Assembly (NCBI GenBank): GCA_000828975.1
Contig: AP014683.1
Span: 635,520 to 699,519, forward strand
Direction of reading: 5' to 3'
Length of the DNA: 64,000 nucleotides
From: Burkholderiales bacterium GJ-E10
GTDB lineage: Bacteria > Pseudomonadota > Gammaproteobacteria > Burkholderiales > Burkholderiaceae_F
Shown here: positions 46,966 to 54,723 of the stretch, piece by piece
How the letters are laid out: each line of letters begins with the position of its first letter
Numbering within the stretch: the stretch's first letter is position 1
Notes under the pieces: generated by a model
What the model was told of the DNA's origin: nothing
The model's database searches: none
What the model saw: the letters and a program-made list of their open reading frames with translations, nothing else
Made by a program: the position numbers and the translations under genes

Positions 46966-47502
46966 TCAGAGGTCGACGACGTGCTGGAGGAGCGCGTAGG
47001 CAACGCGCCAGAGGCCGTCGTCGCATTCCAGGGATGCGGTTTTCTGGTTCCGGCGCACGACGCGACCGAACCGCGTGTGGTGATCGCGGCCGACGAAGCT
47101 GACGGCATCGCCGATCTTGAAGTCTTCTCGTGCGGGACGACGATGCGCCGGCCTGGGTTGAGCATCCGCGTCGATGATCTCGACCGTGTCGGTGTCCGTC
47201 GCGCCGAGATCGATCGCGGCGTATGGGACGCCAGACCAACGGGTGTTCTGATTTGCGTCGTCGATCGTCAGATCCCGGTCGCGCAGCGCGACGATCTTGC
47301 CGGTATGGGTTGTGGCGTCGTAGTCGCTGAAGAATTGCACCGTCATTCCGAGATGCAGGTGCTTGCGCACATCGAGGATGCGCCTGGGTTCGCTGCGCAG
47401 TTTGCGGATCGCGACCTCGATTCGGTAGAGGTCCAGCGTCTTTGCCTGCGGCAGGTTGGCGATGAGTGTGGCGAGCTCGGGATCAAACGGGGTTGCAGTC
47501 AC
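46966..47502 (-). CDS. IS66 accessory protein of unknown function
   Basis: 178-residue product from a GTG that overlaps the end of tnpC by 20 bases. It contains a helical N-terminal part (LATLIANLPQAKTLDLYRIEVAIRKLR) and two short beta-rich repeats (LGMTVQFFSDYDATTHTGKIVALRDRDLTI; IGDAVSFVGRDHHTRFGRVVRRNQKTASLE), which look like tandem SH3-like barrels. It lies within the terminal repeats, so it travels with the IS. Passenger or transposition helper cannot be decided. Confidence 0.7.
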   Translation of the reverse strand: MTATPFDPELATLIANLPQAKTLDLYRIEVAIRKLRSEPRRILDVRKHLHLGMTVQFFSDYDATTHTGKIVALRDRDLTIDDANQNTRWSGVPYAAIDLGATDTDTVEIIDADAQPRPAHRRPAREDFKIGDAVSFVGRDHHTRFGRVVRRNQKTASLECDDGLWRVAYALLQHVVDL

Positions 47503-49030
47503 CGGTGGGCTTCCAGTTGAAGGGCAGCAACTCGTGCAGACGGTCGATGCGATGACCGTCGATGCGCTGCAGCACGTCGCGAAGGTATGCGTAGGGTTCC
47601 ACACCCGCAAGTTTGCACGATTCGATGAGGCTGAAGGCAACCGCTGCGGCGTGTCCTCCGCGCTCGGATGCTGCGAAGAGCCATGCCTTTCTGCCTACGG
47701 CGACCGGGCGAATCGTTCGCTCGACCAAGTTGGAGTCCGGCGAAACGGTGCCGTCCGTGGTGAAGCGCATGAGCGCCGCCCAGTTCGAGAGCGTGTACGC
47801 GAACGCTTTGCCAAGGGGAGATCGCGGCAACAGGCTCGGCTGGTGGTGGCACAACCACGCATAGAACTTCTCCAGCAGCGCAACGGTGTGCTTCTTTCTT
47901 GCCGCAAGCCGCTGGTCTGGCGTGGCGTCCTTGTACTCGGAGTCGACGAGATAGATGCCGCGGATGAACGACAGGGCCTCGCTGGCCAGAGGCGATGCTC
48001 CCGGCTGCGACGCAACCTCGAAGTAGCGCCTTCGCACATGCGCCCAGCATAGGCAATGCTTCGCCAACCCCGTGGCAAAGGTTGGGTGATAACCGTTGTA
48101 GTCGTCGGCTTGCACAAAGCCGCGGTACCCCTTCAGGAACCGGGTTGGGTGGATCGCCTCCCGGGTTTCGGTGAACTCGAAGTACGCCGCCTTGGGGTAG
48201 GCGATCCAGTTTCCCTGGGGATCTTGTCTCGCACCGCTGCTGACGTACACCCAGAGCCTTGCGGTGCGCGATCTTCGTCGACCCTCCTCGACGAGCTTCA
48301 GTGTCGTGTCGTCGGCAAACATCCCGGGGGCGCCCAGAACGTGCGCCTTGAACGCGGGCATCAAGACGGCGAGCTTCTCCGTGCTTGCCAGGGTCCAGTC
48401 GTCGAGCGTCGTGCGCGCCAGATCGACTCCGTACCGGGCGAAGATCTTCTCCTGGCGGGCGAGCGGAATTCCGTCGCAGTACTTGGACACCAGTACGTGC
48501 GCGAGCATCCCGGCGCTGGCGTTGCTCTTGGGCAGCGGCGAAGGTTGCGCATCGGCCACGACGATCGAAGTAATTCCGTCCTTGGTGCAGCGATACTTCG
48601 CCCGCGCGTGGTCGATCACGAATACCTTCTGCGGAATGACGTCGAGCGTGGAGCTGACGACTTCGCCGATGAGCACGATCCGGTCGAATCCGGCCTTCTG
48701 ATCGTCCGTGAGGTCATATTCCTTGCGGACCCGCGGCAGGTGTGCCGGAAGCGCTGGACGTCCGCGACGCTTGCGCTCGTGCGCGGCAACCGTCGTCGTC
48801 GGGAGCTTCGGCGGCGCCGGGGGAATGGGAAGATCCTCGGTGAAGAGCAGCGCCTGGCCTGCGAAGCGCTCCGAGCGCGACCCGAAGGTCATCTGCTTCA
48901 TCTTCGCGAGCTGGGCGCACAGCGACTCGAGCACTGCGGAGAACTGTTTGCGCTGCTCGGCGATCACTTCGAGCAGCGCATCGACATCACGAGGAAGAGA
49001 TTCGATGTCGAGGGCGGCGATCGAGTGCAT
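47483..49030 (-). CDS. tnpC: IS66 transposase TnpC
   Basis: 515-residue transposase. N-terminal coiled coil (DALLEVIAEQRKQFSAVLESLCAQL), zinc-finger-like CxK region, then the DDE catalytic domain with MFADDTTLKL, VQADDYNGYHPTF and the C-terminal ERTIRPVAVGRKAWLFAASERGG. The ATG at 49030 is embedded in a 10-bp hairpin; a TTG at 49072 is the alternative start. Confidence 0.93.
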   Translation of the reverse strand: MHSIAALDIESLPRDVDALLEVIAEQRKQFSAVLESLCAQLAKMKQMTFGSRSERFAGQALLFTEDLPIPPAPPKLPTTTVAAHERKRRGRPALPAHLPRVRKEYDLTDDQKAGFDRIVLIGEVVSSTLDVIPQKVFVIDHARAKYRCTKDGITSIVVADAQPSPLPKSNASAGMLAHVLVSKYCDGIPLARQEKIFARYGVDLARTTLDDWTLASTEKLAVLMPAFKAHVLGAPGMFADDTTLKLVEEGRRRSRTARLWVYVSSGARQDPQGNWIAYPKAAYFEFTETREAIHPTRFLKGYRGFVQADDYNGYHPTFATGLAKHCLCWAHVRRRYFEVASQPGASPLASEALSFIRGIYLVDSEYKDATPDQRLAARKKHTVALLEKFYAWLCHHQPSLLPRSPLGKAFAYTLSNWAALMRFTTDGTVSPDSNLVERTIRPVAVGRKAWLFAASERGGHAAAVAFSLIESCKLAGVEPYAYLRDVLQRIDGHRIDRLHELLPFNWKPTGDCNPV

Positions 49031-49051
49031 GCATCCAAAACGGATGCATGC
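49027..49051 (-). repeat. Stem-loop over the tnpC start codon
   Basis: GCATGCATCC and its complement form a perfect 10-bp stem with a 5-base loop. The tnpC ATG at 49030 lies in one arm, so translation initiation of the transposase could be held down by this structure. Confidence 0.6.
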
Positions 49052-49091
49052 CGCGCCACGTTGACAGCGCAACCGCGATCAACGAGAAAAA

Positions 49092-49439
49092 CTACGCGAC
49101 GCGCGATGCGTTCACGTGTGCGATGCGCTTTGCGCGCGAGAGGTCGATTCCCTCGAGAAACGCCATGAGTTCAGCCATCGACAAACCACGCGAGGCCAGC
49201 ATGTGCGGTGCCGGAAACCGCCCCCGTTCCAGGCGCTTGTAGAGCATCACGAAACCGGTGCTGTGCCACCACAGCATCTTGACCTTGTCTCGGCGGCTTC
49301 CGATAAAGACGAACACATGGCCGCTGAAGGCGGAGTGCGAAAACGCATCCGTCACCAGGCGCAGAAGACCATCGACCCCGCGGCGCATATCCACCACGTC
49401 GCGGTATACGAACGCTTGTACCGCGGGCGACAGAATCAT
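49092..49439 (-). CDS. tnpB: IS66 accessory protein TnpB
   Basis: 115-residue IS66 Orf2 protein, with the diagnostic VDMRRGVDGLLRLV, FVFIGSRRDKVKMLWWHSTGFVMLYKRLERGRF and C-terminal helix. Its ATG overlaps the tnpA stop (ATGA). Required with TnpA and TnpC for transposition of this family. Confidence 0.95.
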   Translation of the reverse strand: MILSPAVQAFVYRDVVDMRRGVDGLLRLVTDAFSHSAFSGHVFVFIGSRRDKVKMLWWHSTGFVMLYKRLERGRFPAPHMLASRGLSMAELMAFLEGIDLSRAKRIAHVNASRVA

Positions 49440-49804
49440 GCCGGCGTCGCAATGCGCGCAAGGATCGAATCGACGATTCTGCCCGCTGCGGCACCCGAGA
49501 CGCGAATCCGCATCGCACCGACGTTCAACTCGACCGATACGGATTCCGTAGGTTGCGGTGCGCTCTCGCGGATGGGTAATGGCAAGAACCCCTTGCCCGC
49601 CGGGGTTCGATTCCCCTTCGTCGGCGCCGCACCCAGGCGCTTGCGCCATTTGCCGAAACTGCTGCGGGGTACGCCGCGTTGCGCGCAAAACGCCGATACC
49701 GTCTGCCCAGACGCACGCTGCTCCGCGATCAACCCATTCCAGGTTTCCTCATCGCGCCGCGCACGCTTGCGGGTCCACCCAAGATCAACCGATTCCGACT
49801 CCAC
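49436..49804 (-). CDS. tnpA: IS66 accessory protein TnpA
   Basis: 122-residue IS66 Orf1 protein with a helix-turn-helix (WNGLIAEQRASGQTVSAFCAQRGVPRSSFGKWRKRL), a Pro-rich linker and a short beta C-terminus. It starts 60 bases inside the right inverted repeat and probably binds the element ends. Confidence 0.9.
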   Translation of the reverse strand: MESESVDLGWTRKRARRDEETWNGLIAEQRASGQTVSAFCAQRGVPRSSFGKWRKRLGAAPTKGNRTPAGKGFLPLPIRESAPQPTESVSVELNVGAMRIRVSGAAAGRIVDSILARIATPA

Positions 49805-49951
49805 CGTCCGTCTCCCGAAAAAGACGGAACGATGCCCGCGTCAACCGCCGTTGCCTATGCGGTCGATTCCCGGACAGTTACTTCTTTTTCACAAATGTGA
49901 TTCCCGCCGCCCCACCCCCCAAAACATGCGATCGGACGCATGGGTAGGGGG

Positions 49952-50061
49952 TAGGGGGCAAATTTTGCCCCCCGGGGGTCAAAAACGATAAAGGGTAGGG
50001 GGCAAATTCTGCCCCCCGGGGGGCAAAAATTAGGGGGGGGTAGGGGGCAAATTTTGCCCCC
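49952..50061. repeat. Three 22-bp hairpin repeats spaced 44-45 bp
   Basis: Near-identical units TAGGGGGCAAATTyTGCCCCC begin at 49952, 49996 and 50041. Each is itself a hairpin (GGGGGCA/TGCCCCC). Regular spacing of about four helical turns resembles iterons or stacked structural repeats. Confidence 0.75.
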
Positions 50062-50162
50062 GAATCTAAAAGGTAAAGCAACCTAAAAGAAAAAGAACAT
50101 GGTTCTTCGAACCATGCCGTTGCGCTGCGCGCCGCGGCGCGCCGGGGAGCGAGGAATCGAAG

Positions 50163-50258
50163 CCCCCCAACCCCCAACCCCCAACCCCAACCCCAACCCC
50201 AACCCCAACCCCAACCCCCAACCCCAACCCCCCAACCCCCAACCCCCAACCCCCAACC
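50163..50258. repeat. Telomere-like (C4-6A2)n tract, G-quadruplex prone
   Basis: About 15 successive runs of four to six C separated by AA, almost uninterrupted over 95 bases. The minus strand carries GGGGTT-type repeats with enough G-runs to form several G-quadruplexes. The motif matches ciliate telomere repeats by convergence; in a bacterial replicon it is unusual. Confidence 0.85.
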
Positions 50259-50541
50259 CCGCGCGGTCGGCAGGCCCACCAAAATCCAGCAGCCGCAGCC
50301 GACCCAGTCCCAGGAAAAGCGCTTGCAAGAAGGGAATCATGGGGTTGGTAGCAAACCAAAAAGCCCGCCCCAGCCCCGCAGAGGCCCTAGGATCGTTTTT
50401 TTGCAAGCGGTCCATGTCCGAATACCAACCCCCCAAAAAAAATCGATCCTGGGCCGTTTTAATCGGCCCGGCCGAGACTACTCGCGCGGGCCGCCCGCCG
50501 GACCGCCCACGGCAGGCTTCGGCGTCCGGCGTTCGCCGTTC

Positions 50542-50556
50542 CGTTACGTGGTAACG
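50542..50556. promoter_or_regulatory. Palindrome CGTTACnnnGTAACG, copy 1
   Basis: CGTTAC-GTG-GTAACG. Identical arms recur at 50958-50972. A 15-bp palindrome of this type fits a repressor or partition-protein operator. It lies just left of the 11-bp array. Confidence 0.55.
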
Positions 50557-50588
50557 CTCGATCCGTTGCGCATGCCTGCGGCGTGGTC

Positions 50589-50731
50589 GTGGCCTATTCG
50601 TGGTGCAGTAGTGGCCCGCTCGTGGCCTATCGGTGGCGTGATGCTGGCCTACTTGTGGTGCAGTAGTGGCGTGTCCATGGCCTAGTAGTGGTGCGATTGT
50701 GGTCTGTTAGTGGCTCAATCGTGGCCTGCAA
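50589..50731. repeat. Thirteen-copy 11-bp array, GTGG plus seven bases
   Basis: Thirteen consecutive units keep an exact 11-base period. Eleven begin GTGG, one CTGG and one ATGG. The last seven bases vary but recur in types (CCTAnnn, TGCAGTA). The period is about one helical turn, so the conserved tetramers lie on one face of the DNA. Confidence 0.85.
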
Positions 50732-50957
50732 CATGCCACTCCCATGCGTTGACCAGGCCAGCACCATTCCGGTGCGCCTGCCCGCAAACCCGCATGAATG
50801 CTCATTCCGCGCGTGCGCAGGGTGTGACAAAGAAACGCCGACCGCAAAATCACCCTCCGCACGTCCCGAAACGACCCCGGCACGCGATGAACACATGAAA
50901 TTACGTCCGCGATCCGACCTCCGCACGCGCCTCCGCCGACGACCCCCACGCGCGCCG

Positions 50958-50972
50958 CGTTACAGCGTAACG
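50958..50972. promoter_or_regulatory. Palindrome CGTTACnnnGTAACG, copy 2
   Basis: CGTTAC-AGC-GTAACG, arms identical to the copy at 50542. It lies 24 bases upstream of the -35 box of the lipoprotein promoter, so a bound protein could also affect that promoter. Confidence 0.55.
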
Positions 50973-50996
50973 GTCTCCCCCTCCCCCCGCCGCCGG

Positions 50997-51042
50997 CTGA
51001 CAGCGCCGCGCGCGAATGTGTATGGGGCGCACCCCGCGCCCC
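50997..51042 (+). promoter_or_regulatory. Conjugation-type promoter A with 5' stem-loop
   Basis: CTGACA (50997-51002), 16-base GC-rich spacer ending GCGCGAATG, then TGTATG (51019-51024). The stem GGGGCG/CGCCCC (51024-51029, 51037-51042) follows directly. One of seven copies on this block; it drives the lipoprotein gene at 51061. Confidence 0.75.
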
Positions 51043-51060
51043 GACACCTGGAGATTAGAC

Positions 51061-51624
51061 ATGCGAAAAATCATCCTCATCCTGGCCGTCCCCCTGGCGG
51101 CCGCCCTGGTCGCCTGCGGCAGCGGCAAGCCCGACCCCATTACCGCCGAATTCGTCGGCCCGCCCGGCCGGCCGGCGACCTGGTATTTCTTTGATGGACG
51201 GGGCAGGGTGTGCCCCGGATCGACTCTCAAATTCAGCCCGGGGCCGTACCCCCCGGACACGCTGAGCTTCGAGGAAAGAACCATCCTGCCGGTGCTCAAT
51301 GACGGGGCGGCGCTGGCCCATGTGGATCCAAAAAGTGTGACCGGCGCGTGCTCCGGGCGTGTGCGTGGGGTGGTCCTGAAAGAGGGCGGAAAGACGGAAC
51401 TGGGGCTGCTCGTCGAGCTCCCGGGCGGCGTGCCGGGGCCGGTGAATTCCCCCGGTGCCCCCGGTGGACCGGCTGCGTTTTTCCCGGAAACCAGCGTCGT
51501 CTCTCCGCTGGTCCCGCCGCGGATGACCGTTTTCGGGGCCGTAAAATCCGGTTCTTACTTCCTCTCAAACTCCCCGGAAACAGGCTCAATGCGCGCATTC
51601 ATTGCCTCGCGTGTAGGCCGGTAA
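51061..51624 (+). CDS. Plasmid-borne lipoprotein of unknown function
   Basis: 187-residue lipoprotein with signal MRKIILILAVPLAAALVAC, the last Cys being the lipobox cysteine. The mature part is Pro/Gly-rich with no recognised domain. CTGGAG seven bases before the ATG fixes the start. It has its own promoter of the seven-copy family, so it is expressed with the transfer genes; entry exclusion or mating-surface roles are possible but not shown. Its terminator downstream is split by IS21. Confidence 0.72.
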   Translation: MRKIILILAVPLAAALVACGSGKPDPITAEFVGPPGRPATWYFFDGRGRVCPGSTLKFSPGPYPPDTLSFEERTILPVLNDGAALAHVDPKSVTGACSGRVRGVVLKEGGKTELGLLVELPGGVPGPVNSPGAPGGPAAFFPETSVVSPLVPPRMTVFGAVKSGSYFLSNSPETGSMRAFIASRVGR

Positions 51625-52075
51625 TAGGTCCCGGCACCCCGCAAAACAAAGGCCCCTTTCGGGGCTGTGAATGGCTGCGAGAAACCGCGACTATTTGCCG
51701 CGGAGTTTTGTCGAGGTATTGCCCTGGGTTCCCGGATGCAGTAGGCGGGAGGGGGTTTTCGGTTTTTTCTTTTCCGGTTTTGGCGCCCGCAGGGCGCCTC
51801 CCCGATGCCTGCTTCGCAAGCGGGGTGCGTAACGAAGACGCGTTGTGAACGACCGGCGGGATGGCGAAGCCGGCGTTTGCTTGAGAACGGGGGATTCCGG
51901 GCGATGCTCGGATAATCGGCACACCGAAGAAACGCAAGCGCGGCGACGGTTCATACCGCCAAGCACGCTCCGCCGCCGCGCCCGACACTGCGTACCGGAA
52001 GCACGCGTGCGAGCACAGTATTGCACTGGCTGCGCGCGGCGTCTACCGCGCTTCGGTTGGGGAGCCGAAGCGCCG
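51625..52075. other. Broken terminator and gene-free left end of IS21
   Basis: Bases 51648-51665 are the left part of a terminator stem. From 51666 the sequence is the IS21 left end: a 38-base terminal repeat followed by about 370 bases with no supported gene. Confidence 0.7.
51648..51665. terminator. Left part of a bidirectional terminator split by IS21
   Basis: AAAGGCCCC-TTTC-GGGGC ends at the IS21 left terminus; the remainder, GGGGCCTTTTT, resumes at 55128. Removing the IS and one duplicated GGGGC restores a 9-bp stem with a T-run, placed between two convergent genes. Confidence 0.85.
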
Positions 52076-52501
52076 ATGCCGGAACAGGAAACTGGTCGGA
52101 TGTTTCTTTGCGCCCGCTGCCGCGCGCAGGTGGTGGTCTGCCGGCGCTGCGACCGCGGGCAGATTTACTGCGGTCGGGAGTGTTCACGACAGGCCAGGCA
52201 GGCATCGCTGCGCGCGGCGGGTCGCCGGTACCAGACGAGCCGTGCCGGGCGGTTCCGGCACGCGGCCCGGTCGCAGCGGTACCGGCTGCGGCGCAAGGAA
52301 GTGACGCATCAGGGTTTCGCCGCCACCGCCTCGGATGATCTACTGCCCGCCGTTGCGCCGGAAGTCGCGGCCGACGGGGTTCGATGTTGCTTCTGCGGCG
52401 CGCGCTGCGCGCCGTGGGTGCGGCAGGACTTCGTGGGCCGAGGCCGTCCGGCGGGTTCCTGGATACCGGGCGGCTTGCATGGGCATCGATCGCGAACTTG
52501 A
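52076..52501 (+). CDS. Zinc-ribbon protein at the 5' end of IS21
   Basis: About 141 residues. It contains a double CxxC module, FLCARCRAQVVVCRRCDRGQIYCGRECS, followed by a basic segment (QASLRAAGRRYQTSRAGRFRHAARSQRYRLRRKEVTHQG), and later CCFCGARC. Proteins of this type sit upstream of istA in a subgroup of IS21 elements, from memory of the family. The start could be 52076 or 52100; the 3' end overlaps istA by 23 bases. Probably a nucleic-acid-binding helper. Confidence 0.65.
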   Translation: MPEQETGRMFLCARCRAQVVVCRRCDRGQIYCGRECSRQARQASLRAAGRRYQTSRAGRFRHAARSQRYRLRRKEVTHQGFAATASDDLLPAVAPEVAADGVRCCFCGARCAPWVRQDFVGRGRPAGSWIPGGLHGHRSRT

Positions 52502-53996
52502 GGCGCAGATTCTGCGCTACTACCACGTCGAGAAGTGGCGGATCAACACGATCGCGGAGCAGTTGCACGTGCATCACAGCACGGTGGAGCGCGTGTTGAC
52601 GCAGGCGGGCGTGCCGCGGATCAACCGGAGGCCACGCGTTTCGCAAGTCGATGCGTTCGTGCCATTCATCGCCGATACCCTGACGCGCTTCCCGACGCTC
52701 ACTGCGGCACGGCTCTTCCAGATGGTTCGGGAGCGCGGCTACCGCGGAAGCTCGAGCCACTTCCGGCACCGTGTCGCGCTGCTTCGGCCGAGGAAAGCGG
52801 CCGAGGCGTACCTGCGTCTTCGCACCCTGCAGGGCGAACAAGGACAAGTCGACTGGGCACACTTCGGGCACCTCCAGGTGGGCCAGGCGCAGCGGCCGCT
52901 GATGGGCTTCGTGATGGTGCTGTCCTACTCGCGCCGGATCTTCCTGCGGTTCTATCTCGACGCGCGGCAAGCCATCTTCCTCGACGGGCACCTGCAGGCG
53001 TTCCATGCTTGGAACGGTTGCCCCAGGGTGCTGCTCTACGACAACCTCAAGAGCGCGGTGCTGGAGCGCCACGGCGACGCGATCCGCTTCCACCCGACGT
53101 TGCTTGCGTTCGCGGCCCATTACCGCTTCGAGCCCCGCCCGGTGGCGGTGGCCCGCGGCAACGAGAAGGGGCGCGTGGAGCGCGCGATCCGCTACGTACG
53201 GGAGGCCTTCTTCGCCGCGCGGCAGTTCGCCGACATCGACGATCTCAACGCCCAAGCCCAAGCCTGGTGCGACGGCCAAGCCATGGAGCGGCCCTGTCCC
53301 GAGGACCGAACGGTCCGCGTGCGCGACGCCTTCGCTCAGGAGCAACCCTTGCTTGTGCCGCTGCCCGAGGACGACTTCCCGGTGGCCGAGCGCATCGAAG
53401 TCAACATCGGCAAGACTCCCTACGCCCGGTTCGACACCAACGACTACTCGGTCCCGGCCGAGTACGTGCGCCGCAGTCTGACCGTCTTGGCCACAACATC
53501 CGTGGTGCGCATCATGGACGGCGCCAAGGTCATCGCCTCCCACCCGCGCAGCTACGACCGCGGCCAGCAAATCGAGGATCCTGGCCATATCCGGGCGCTG
53601 GAGAACGCCAAGCGCAGCGCCCGCCAGCACCGTACGACCGACGCGCTCGTTGCCTGCGTTCCGGCGGTGAAGGACCTGCTCGTGCAGGCCGCCGCCCACG
53701 GCTACAACCTCGGAGCGGTGACCCGCGGGCTCATGGCCCTGCTGCAGCGCTACCCGGCGCAGGAGCTCGACCAGGCCGTCTGCGACGCGCTCGCGCGCGG
53801 CGTTCCGCACCCCAATGCGGTGCGTCTGGCGCTCGACGCCCGGCGCCACGCCCGCGGCGAGCCGCCGCCCACCCCCGTTCACCTGCCCGAGCACCTGCGC
53901 AGCCGCGACGTCGCCGTGCGGCCGCACCGGCTCGATTCCTACGACCAACTCACGGAACGCCCCGATGACGACGAACCCGAATGCGAACCTGCGTGA
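52479..53996 (+). CDS. istA: IS21 transposase IstA
   Basis: 505-residue DDE transposase. N-terminal helix-turn-helix (RINTIAEQLHVHHSTVERVLTQAGV), then the catalytic core with Asp in GQVDWAHFG, Asp in LLYDNLKSAV and Glu in ARGNEKGRVERAIRYVREAFF, and a C-terminal beta-barrel (FDTNDYSVPAEYV). Full length for the family. The start overlaps the zinc-ribbon gene. Confidence 0.96.
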   Translation: MGIDRELEAQILRYYHVEKWRINTIAEQLHVHHSTVERVLTQAGVPRINRRPRVSQVDAFVPFIADTLTRFPTLTAARLFQMVRERGYRGSSSHFRHRVALLRPRKAAEAYLRLRTLQGEQGQVDWAHFGHLQVGQAQRPLMGFVMVLSYSRRIFLRFYLDARQAIFLDGHLQAFHAWNGCPRVLLYDNLKSAVLERHGDAIRFHPTLLAFAAHYRFEPRPVAVARGNEKGRVERAIRYVREAFFAARQFADIDDLNAQAQAWCDGQAMERPCPEDRTVRVRDAFAQEQPLLVPLPEDDFPVAERIEVNIGKTPYARFDTNDYSVPAEYVRRSLTVLATTSVVRIMDGAKVIASHPRSYDRGQQIEDPGHIRALENAKRSARQHRTTDALVACVPAVKDLLVQAAAHGYNLGAVTRGLMALLQRYPAQELDQAVCDALARGVPHPNAVRLALDARRHARGEPPPTPVHLPEHLRSRDVAVRPHRLDSYDQLTERPDDDEPECEPA

Positions 53997-54723
53997 GCGC
54001 GCCGCTCAGCTGCGCTTGAACGGAATCCTCGCCCACTGGTCCGAGATCGGCGCTGCGGAGTGGGTGGCGCAATTCATCGAATGGGAGGAAACCGAGCGCG
54101 CCCGCCGCAGCATGGAGCGCCGGCTTCGCCGCGCCAGCATCGGCGCCTTCAAACCCCTGGCCGACTTCGACTGGGCCTGGCCCACCCGCTGCGACCGCGC
54201 CGCCGTCGCGGAACTCATGGATCTGCAGTTCATGGCCGAGGCGACCAACGCTGTGCTGGTCGGACCCAACGGAATCGGCAAGTCCACCATCGCCCAGAAC
54301 ATCGCCCACCAGGCCCTGCTCGCCGGCCACACGGTCCTGTTCATCACCGCCGGGCAACTGCTCGGTGAACTCGCCGGCATCGACAGCGACTCGGCCCTCC
54401 AGCGCAGGCTGCGCTACTACGCTGGATTCGATCTGCTGGTCATCGACGAGGTCGGCTATCTGTCCTACTCCAACCGCCACGCCGATCTGCTCTTCGAGTT
54501 GACCAACCGCCGTTACAAGAAAAAGAGCACCGTCATCACGACGAACAAACCGTTCTCCCAGTGGCACGAGGTCTTCCCCAACGCCGCCTGCGTCGTCTCC
54601 CTGATCGACCGGCTCATCCACAACGCCGAGATCATCGCCCTCGAAGGCGAGTCCTACCGCCTCAAGGAAGCCCAGGAACGAAACGAACGACGCGCCGCCG
54701 CGCGGCGCAAGCGCAAATCGTGA
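53965..54723 (+). CDS. istB: IS21 helper ATPase IstB
   Basis: 252-residue AAA+ ATPase related to DnaC. Walker A GPNGIGKST, Walker B LLVIDEVGYL, sensor VITTNKPFSQW. It remodels target DNA for IstA. The ATG overlaps istA by 32 bases, typical of IS21. Confidence 0.96.
   Translation: MTTNPNANLRERAAQLRLNGILAHWSEIGAAEWVAQFIEWEETERARRSMERRLRRASIGAFKPLADFDWAWPTRCDRAAVAELMDLQFMAEATNAVLVGPNGIGKSTIAQNIAHQALLAGHTVLFITAGQLLGELAGIDSDSALQRRLRYYAGFDLLVIDEVGYLSYSNRHADLLFELTNRRYKKKSTVITTNKPFSQWHEVFPNAACVVSLIDRLIHNAEIIALEGESYRLKEAQERNERRAAARRKRKS

Larger units (their letters stand above)
46919..49881 (-). mobile_element. Complete IS66-family insertion sequence
   Basis: 2963-bp element. The termini are identical over 18 bases (GTAACTGTCCGGGAATCG at 46919-46936 and its complement at 49864-49881), and TTCTTTTT flanks both ends (46911-46918, 49882-49889), the 8-bp target duplication expected for IS66. 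It contains tnpA, tnpB, tnpC and one extra gene, all intact and leftward, so it is likely still active. Confidence 0.97.
49882..51060. other. Repeat-dense gene-free region, candidate origin/control region
   Basis: About 1.2 kb without a supported gene. It contains three 44-bp-spaced hairpin repeats, a hairpin CATGGTTC/GAACCATG (50098-50116), a telomere-like C-rich tract, two identical 15-bp palindromes around an 11-bp array, and a conjugation-type promoter at the right end. Such density is typical of plasmid vegetative origins or partition sites, but no specific origin family is recognised. A Gly-rich minus-strand frame at 50083-50415 is possible but unlikely. Confidence 0.6.

Noticed and set aside
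46313-46999. Rightward 228-codon frame beside the IS66 left end
   Set aside because: It runs through the IS66 terminal repeat and target duplication, so it cannot predate the insertion as one gene.
49878-50282. Leftward 134-codon Gly/Trp-rich frame
   Set aside because: Its content is the translation of the telomere-like tract and hairpin repeats; no ribosome binding site.
50589-50731. 11-bp array considered as a CRISPR or coding repeat
   Set aside because: Units are far too short for CRISPR repeat-spacer structure, and the period is not divisible by three.
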